Assembly: GCA_009760855.2 (NCBI GenBank)
Contig: WPIO01000011.1
Coordinates: 2,750,001-2,797,500 of the forward strand
Length of the DNA: 47,500 nt
Direction: 5' to 3'
DNA from: Cristatella mucedo
Lineage: Eukaryota > Bryozoa > Phylactolaemata > Cristatellidae
In this document: piece after piece, positions 12,001-18,500 of the stretch
Position numbering within the stretch: the stretch's first letter is position 1
Layout of the letters: each line of letters opens with the position of its first letter
Translations under genes and position numbers: made by a program
Notes under the pieces: generated by a model
The model's input: the letters and a program-made list of their open reading frames with translations, nothing else
Databases searched by the model: none
Told to the model about the DNA's origin: nothing

Positions 12001-15000
12001 GAAAGCTGCAACGCGACTGGCAATTCTCCAGCGTGGCCTCGTGCCACGGCACCCAAGAGCTCGTCTGAAGCCGGTCAGCAGGGCCCTGCTGCTGCTGCTG
12101 CTGCCTCCGTGGCAGCAGCAGCAGCCGGCCGTGCAGCAGCCGGTCGCCCAGCTGAGCGGTCGGTGGCGGCGTACGAAAACGTGCCACCTGTGCTGATGAG
12201 ACCGCCGCGAAGCAAGAGCCTCAGGCTTCATTCACTCAGCGGTGGCGGCCAAGCGACCGACACTGTGCCAACGCCTCGAAGCGTGCAGCAGCAGCCAACT
12301 ACGCAGCAACTCGACAGCGAAGCAGCAGCTGCCTTGGAACAGGACCGGGCAGCGCTGGCGACAGCAGCAGCAGCTGGTGCAGCTGTCTCAGCAAAAAGCA
12401 AGCCTCTGTCGCCGCCGACGCCTTCTCACGGGCTCGTGGCTGACGCTGCTGGCGGAAGCACGAGCTGGTGCCATGTGACCAGTGGCATCTCGCCAGGATC
12501 TCCTTCTTCGAAGCGCCAGCAGCAGCAGCCGGGCACAGCGGTCGGCACGTGCACGAGCCCTGCGCAAGGCCTGGGGACGGGCGGCGGCAGCAGCAGCAGT
12601 GGCTCGGTCGTTACGTGGCACAAGGCTTACGACGTGTCCACAGCTGCACTTGCTGCCTCAGCTGCTGTCAGCAGCAAAGCCTGGCCGTTGCCGAGTGTTC
12701 GGCCAGCAGTCGGCGGCAGCAGCCTCAAGTTGCTCCGAGCGCACCCACAGCAGCTGATATCTCCGCTGACGCGGTACGCCTCCGATCCTCCTCCTGCTGC
12801 TTCGGGCGTCCAGCATTCGCTGTTGGCGCAGCCTTGCCAGAGTGCGCCAGCTCAGCTTCCACAGCAGCAGCCGTCAATCGCTGCCAGCCCCACGTTGATG
12901 CCGGCGGCCAACCAGCGAGCCAACCATCCTGTAACTTTGCTCGACTCACTGACGTCGGCTTCGGCCGAGGGAGCCTCCTCCGCCCCCAAAATGCTCCCAA
13001 ACCCCCAAGCTGCTGCTGCTGCCGCCGCTGCGCAGCTGAAGGCATCGGCCAGTATCGGGGCAGTCGCGACGAGCAGCGGCAACGTTGGCGGCGGCGAGGC
13101 GGTGGCATCGAACTCCCCTTTGCCGGGCGCATCACCGGACAGATTCTCCGCTGCCTCCTCCTCGGTGTACGCCGAGCTGCAGCCGCGAAAGCACCCGCCC
13201 GGCTGCAGGCCACTACCCGCCCTTCCTGGGGCGAGCGACGGCGGCCCGCCGGAGCCCTCCTCAGCGTCGTCGTCGACGCCACGGACCCGGGAGGCAGCCA
13301 GCAGCGAGTACGCTTACGTCGACCTCTACTCCGTGAACAAGTGGTCGCTGCAGCACATCGCGAGAGGGTGTCCCCCGACGGAAGGTGGTAGGTCATGCTG
13401 CCCGCCAGCCACTCCTCGCTGCTGCGTTTCCGTGTCGAGGCGCCGACCGCATGCTCCTGTCGGCTTTTATTACCTCATGTGTGAGGCAAACGGCTGTCGG
13501 CAGCGGGGCTGCTTTCCGATCGAGCTGCTGCGTTGGCTTAGAAAGCTTGCAACGATGCTTGAAAATTGAAAACTGCTTGCACCGAACCTCTGTCTGCAGC
13601 TAGCTGTGTCTAGCTAGCTGTCGTGCGTGCTTGAAGCACCTGCATGCTGCATGCTGCATGTGGTCTCGAGGTGGTGGCCGGCTGCCCTCGAGTCGCCTAA
13701 GTACGAGCCTGCCCTTGCTGCCGGGTCCTGGCTGCTGCGATTAGGCATGCTTGCTCTCACCCACTCGCCTCACCCACTCCCATCACGATTCGCTCTCTCG
13801 TGCCACTATGAGTGATGGCACAGCAGCAGTGCGAGGCCCCGGCGACCGTGGGCGCATGCATTATGACGGGCGTATGTGCCTTTGGTGCGAGACAATCAGT
13901 CACTTGGCAATAGGGACATAGTACGAATCAATTGGTCCTTGATAACGTGCATTGTAGCATAGTAATAATAGTTATAATTGCCGAATCAAGCATAAGGCTC
14001 GGTGGTAATGTATGCCGAGATTGGCGGCACAGTTGGAAAGGCGTTTAGCTCACATGTACCAGCTCTGAGATATTCTGTAAGCTCCGATGTCGAGTTCCGC
14101 TCGGCTGCTCGGCCTGTGGCATGCGATGTGTGGAAGGATGCTTTGGCAAGCCATTTTGGCCACACTCCAGGCTAGAGCGCCAATGCTCGACCTCTGTCTG
14201 CCACCCGGTTTTTGTTCCTAGTTGGCCTGTGCTGCTGGCTGGGCTCGCTGTGATAGCTGGGTGGGCTCTCTGGTTGGGCTCTCTTGCTAGGCTCTCTGTG
14301 ATGGCTGAGCTGGCTCCCGTGAACTTAGTAAAGCAGATGACCGTATGCAATGCCAGCAGCATGTACGACCATCCGTCCGCTGAACGAATGGTCGTAGAGA
14401 TGCAGTTTCTCGCAGCCAGCTCTGGTGCAAGCAGTGCTGGAGGATGGTCCTCCTAGCAGCTGTGGAAGGATAAGACCATGCTAGCACTTCTTTCTGACGA
14501 GAGTCCTGATCTGTGTTGTGAATGTTGCTCTTTTTTCGGCTGCCCTTAATCAAACTGTGACGCTTCTGCTGCTCTTAGCAGTCAGCGAGGCTAGCTCGTA
14601 CAGCGTCGTCGGCGATGACAGCGAAGAGGATGCTACTCCGGTCGTGCCGCCCAAGACCATCGATGCCCATTTCACCTACGATGCCCACGAACTGCAGCCT
14701 GACTCGTTGGAGCCCGAGAGCGGTGAAGCCGGCGCCCACCGCAGTGGCAGTAGCCCTTCGCCCGGTCCTCCTCCGAAAACAAGACAGCTCGGCGCTGTTG
14801 CAGGTGAAGCATTCGTCTCCTGCACCTTACTTCATGCCCATTTCTGGCTGCTCCCAGACTTCTGTTTGCTTTTATCTGCGGCGCCGTGTCGAGCCTCGAC
14901 CTGCCTATGTTGCCTGCCCTCGGAAGGTAGTGCTGCAGCTGATGTCTGATGCCTTGTCGGTGTTTGCCAGTAACCTAGCAGCTTGCTTGTTGCTCAATTT

Positions 15001-15534
15001 TTGTAGCTGATATGGCCAACTTGCCGAACAAGATGAAAGGCTTGTTCCAGCCTTCAAAGGTAATCCTGTCGCATCTTTATCCGAGTACTCGAAATTGTGT
15101 TGCCAATGAAAACACGTGGTTTGGCGCATGATAAGGTGCTCACCTCTATAACCCCAGAGGTCGTAGGCTCTAGCCCTGTGGCATATTTGAAGTGCCTGGA
15201 TTGAGAGATTTAGTTCTCCTAGAGTACTATACAATTAATTAATTAACTATGCTTGTATGCTGCTAAGAAAACCGTGTGTCACTTGTTTAGCCTGTACTTT
15301 GTCCGTCTGTCTCGTCTCTCTCACTCTGTACTTCTATGCCCATGACCGTGTGCTTGCATGTGCACACGTGTGCTTGCGTGTGCACACGTTTCACACACAC
15401 GTGCGCTCACACACACGCGCGCATACACACACACACACGTGTGCACACACGTGTGCACACACGTGTGTGCATGCACGAGACGGACGTGTGTGTGTGTGCA
15501 CACGCGTGTGTACACGTGTTTGTGCCTCTGTGTG

Positions 15535-15577
<43 letters not shown>

Positions 15578-18500
15578 CTGCGTGTCTGTAGTAGTGACTG
15601 AAGTGCTGGATTTCCACTTCGTATCGCTCCCTCTATCGTCTGGCAGCAGCTACGCTTGCAGTAGTGGCATTTGGAAGCATGCTTGTACGTCAGGAGTGCA
15701 TTTCTGATCCAGGTGGCTCCTTTCGGAATGCATCACTCGTCCCGTTCCCTCTGAGCTGCTGACTGCTGTTGCTCTGCTGCTGCTGCTGCCACCACCAGCT
15801 CGTTGCCGTGCCAGAGAGCATGGTGCGGTGCACCTGTCCTTCTGCAGTGCTGTGTTGCCATGTTCCAGTCTGCCCACCTCCCACCTCAGTCTGCCCCAGA
15901 GTGTCACCACGTGTCACACATGTCACCACGCTGTGCGTTGCAGAAGCCAAGTGTTTCCGAGCCGCCGGCTGCATTTAGAGCCAACAGTAAGTAACACTTG
16001 TGTTGGATAGTGTGACTCGGACTGCTTCTGCTGTTGTGCATTTGTCTTTATATCTTAATGGGCTCTGCAGACCGTCGGTCGGCAAGGGATGCTCTGCTCT
16101 CCAGTTGGGGAGGGGGAGAGGTGCATGCATGGTTGGTTGTTTGGAAGCCGAAAGAAAACAACCAGTCGTCCGCAAAATGCGATCGCGTGACTCTGATCGC
16201 TTCTGCTGTTGTGCATTTATCGCCGCCCGGTTTCCAGTCGATACTCGGACAACGGTGGCGGTGCCTCTGGCGATGCACCAGCTCTTACCCCACGTGGCCG
16301 TGCATGCCTAAACTTAAGCTCTGCCAGGTCTGTGATCTGTTGGGCGTGAACCACAGGGGGTCGGAGGGTGGGGTGTGGGCCAAAGCATCCCAAAGTGTGA
16401 CCTCCGAGCCTGACCTGCTGGTAAACTGCATGCCTTTGAGGGGAGGTCAGGTGGGTGCTGTGGCTTCCATGCCATTGACGAGATTTGCTGGTAAACCGTG
16501 CTGTATCACAGTGGCTACCCTGATTATATCTCGATTATTGTCACCACTGTCAGACCATCAGGTCCAAGCTTCCTTGCCTGTAGGCAAGGAAGGGTCAGCC
16601 CGTGACTGGGTGTGACTCGTAAGACCATCCCCTTGCGACACAGTGTCGAACAGCCAGCGAGCAGTAAACCTTATGCATGGACGTGACTGCTATGTATTTA
16701 AGTCGGCCCCGAACTATTGGGTGCCAGCTCTGCGTTGTGCTTGACTAACGGCAGAGCCAGAGCACCAGGATGCACCCCTTCTTAAACGTGCACATCGTGT
16801 ACATTTTTCAGATGCACTTGTTGCCTACAGCGTTTGCTGATAGTCGACCTGTGCATTCTAAATGCTGGACACGGTGATCATCGTGGACAACATTGCCATG
16901 CTACTGTGACTTTGTTGGTAGTTAGTTACTAAAACTACTAACATTCTAAATGCTCGATGATCAGCATGGTGCGAAGTGATCATCGTGGGCAACATCGCCA
17001 TGCTACTGTGACTTTGTTGGTAGTACGTAGTCTTTGCTTCTAGTGGGATGCTTCGGGAGGAGCCAACTCTTACATGTGGCACGACGATCGCACCATGCTG
17101 ATCGTCGATCAAAGGGTAGGAAGTGGAACCTAGCCCGGCTTGCTTGATATAGATTGTCTGCCGACCTCATTTCCTCAACTCTGGCCTCTTGAAATGCTGG
17201 AGATTAAACGTGGTTGCCATTCATTAATGTCGATAAGGCTTACAAATGGGACATGAAAGGCTGAACCCTGCTTGTATGCAAGGCTGAGCCTGAAACAGAG
17301 AGAGGGAGCCGGACAAATGGAGGGACGGGGCAGACAGAGAGGCGGACAAAGACAGATAGACAAGAGTTGGGGAGAGCGACTGCCGGTCTCTTATGTTATT
17401 TATCAAGCATGATATGACTCACCATTTAATCTTGTTTCCCTTTGCAGTAAATGTAAAGCGCCTAGAAAGAGATTGAGTTCTCTGAGGGCGCTTTATCAAG
17501 TGCATTATTATTATTGTTATTGAGCCACTTGTTAATGGTAATAGTGTGAGACATATTTTGCTTAACTAAAGTGAAAGTTGAGCCAACTATGTGAGAAACC
17601 TAGGTAAAGGCACCGTCTGCTCGTGTTGCTCATTTTTCGCTTGAGCTAGGGTTGAGCAGCTCTGGCTGCCTGTTTTAAGTACCTGCAGCCATCTGCCGAA
17701 TGCTGACCATTGTCGAGCCAATTCTAAAGAAGTATAGACCAGGGGAAATCAAAATACTGTAGAACTGGTAGCGGCCGACCAGCCAAACTTGATAGGCTAA
17801 AATCATCATTGCTTGAGCATCACTGGCACTGCACTCCAGTGGTTTAGGTCCTACCTCAATGGGCGATGTTTTTGAGAGACTGGATGCGAACGGGCGACAG
17901 ACATCCTGAGAGCCTGTAAGTACGGGGCATTCCAGGAATCTGTCCCTCAAGTGTACTTCTTTTCATAATGTAGACTCTCCCTCTTGGGAGTAATCGCCAA
18001 GCACTACCTAGGCTTTCATATTTATGCAGATGGCATGCAGCTTTATCTGCGTTTTGGTCACTCCCTTCCTTCCAGCACCTCGAACTGAATCAAATCCCTT
18101 GCAGTATGTATTGCTGCCATTCGTACTTAAAAGGCAGAAAGATTCTCTCAAATTGAATGGCAACAAAGTAAAGCTTCTAGTTATGGGCAAACCTTGTGGT
18201 ACTCAGAAACTAGGACCCTTACCTTCAAAATGATCTCGGTGAGCATGCAGGATACCACAAACAAGCTAGTGTATGCATATGTGACCTCTCATCTATTGTA
18301 ACTGCTGCTTGAAGATCTTCCTGTCTGTGCAGTAAAACGCTGCAGCATCGTAAGCATCTCAGCTGCCATGTAGCACCACTTCTATTGCACCCACTTTTAG
18401 TGACTTCCCATCAATCAGGGTATCGACTTGAAGAGTTTTGTCACTCACTTGTATGTCCTTTTATTCTCTTGCTCCGACATGCATCTCCAAGCTACTTCCG

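Noticed and set aside
12468-13391. A 307-codon plus frame and a 223-codon minus frame over phosphatase exon d
   Set aside because: Shadows of the in-phase exon, which joins correctly to exons on both sides.
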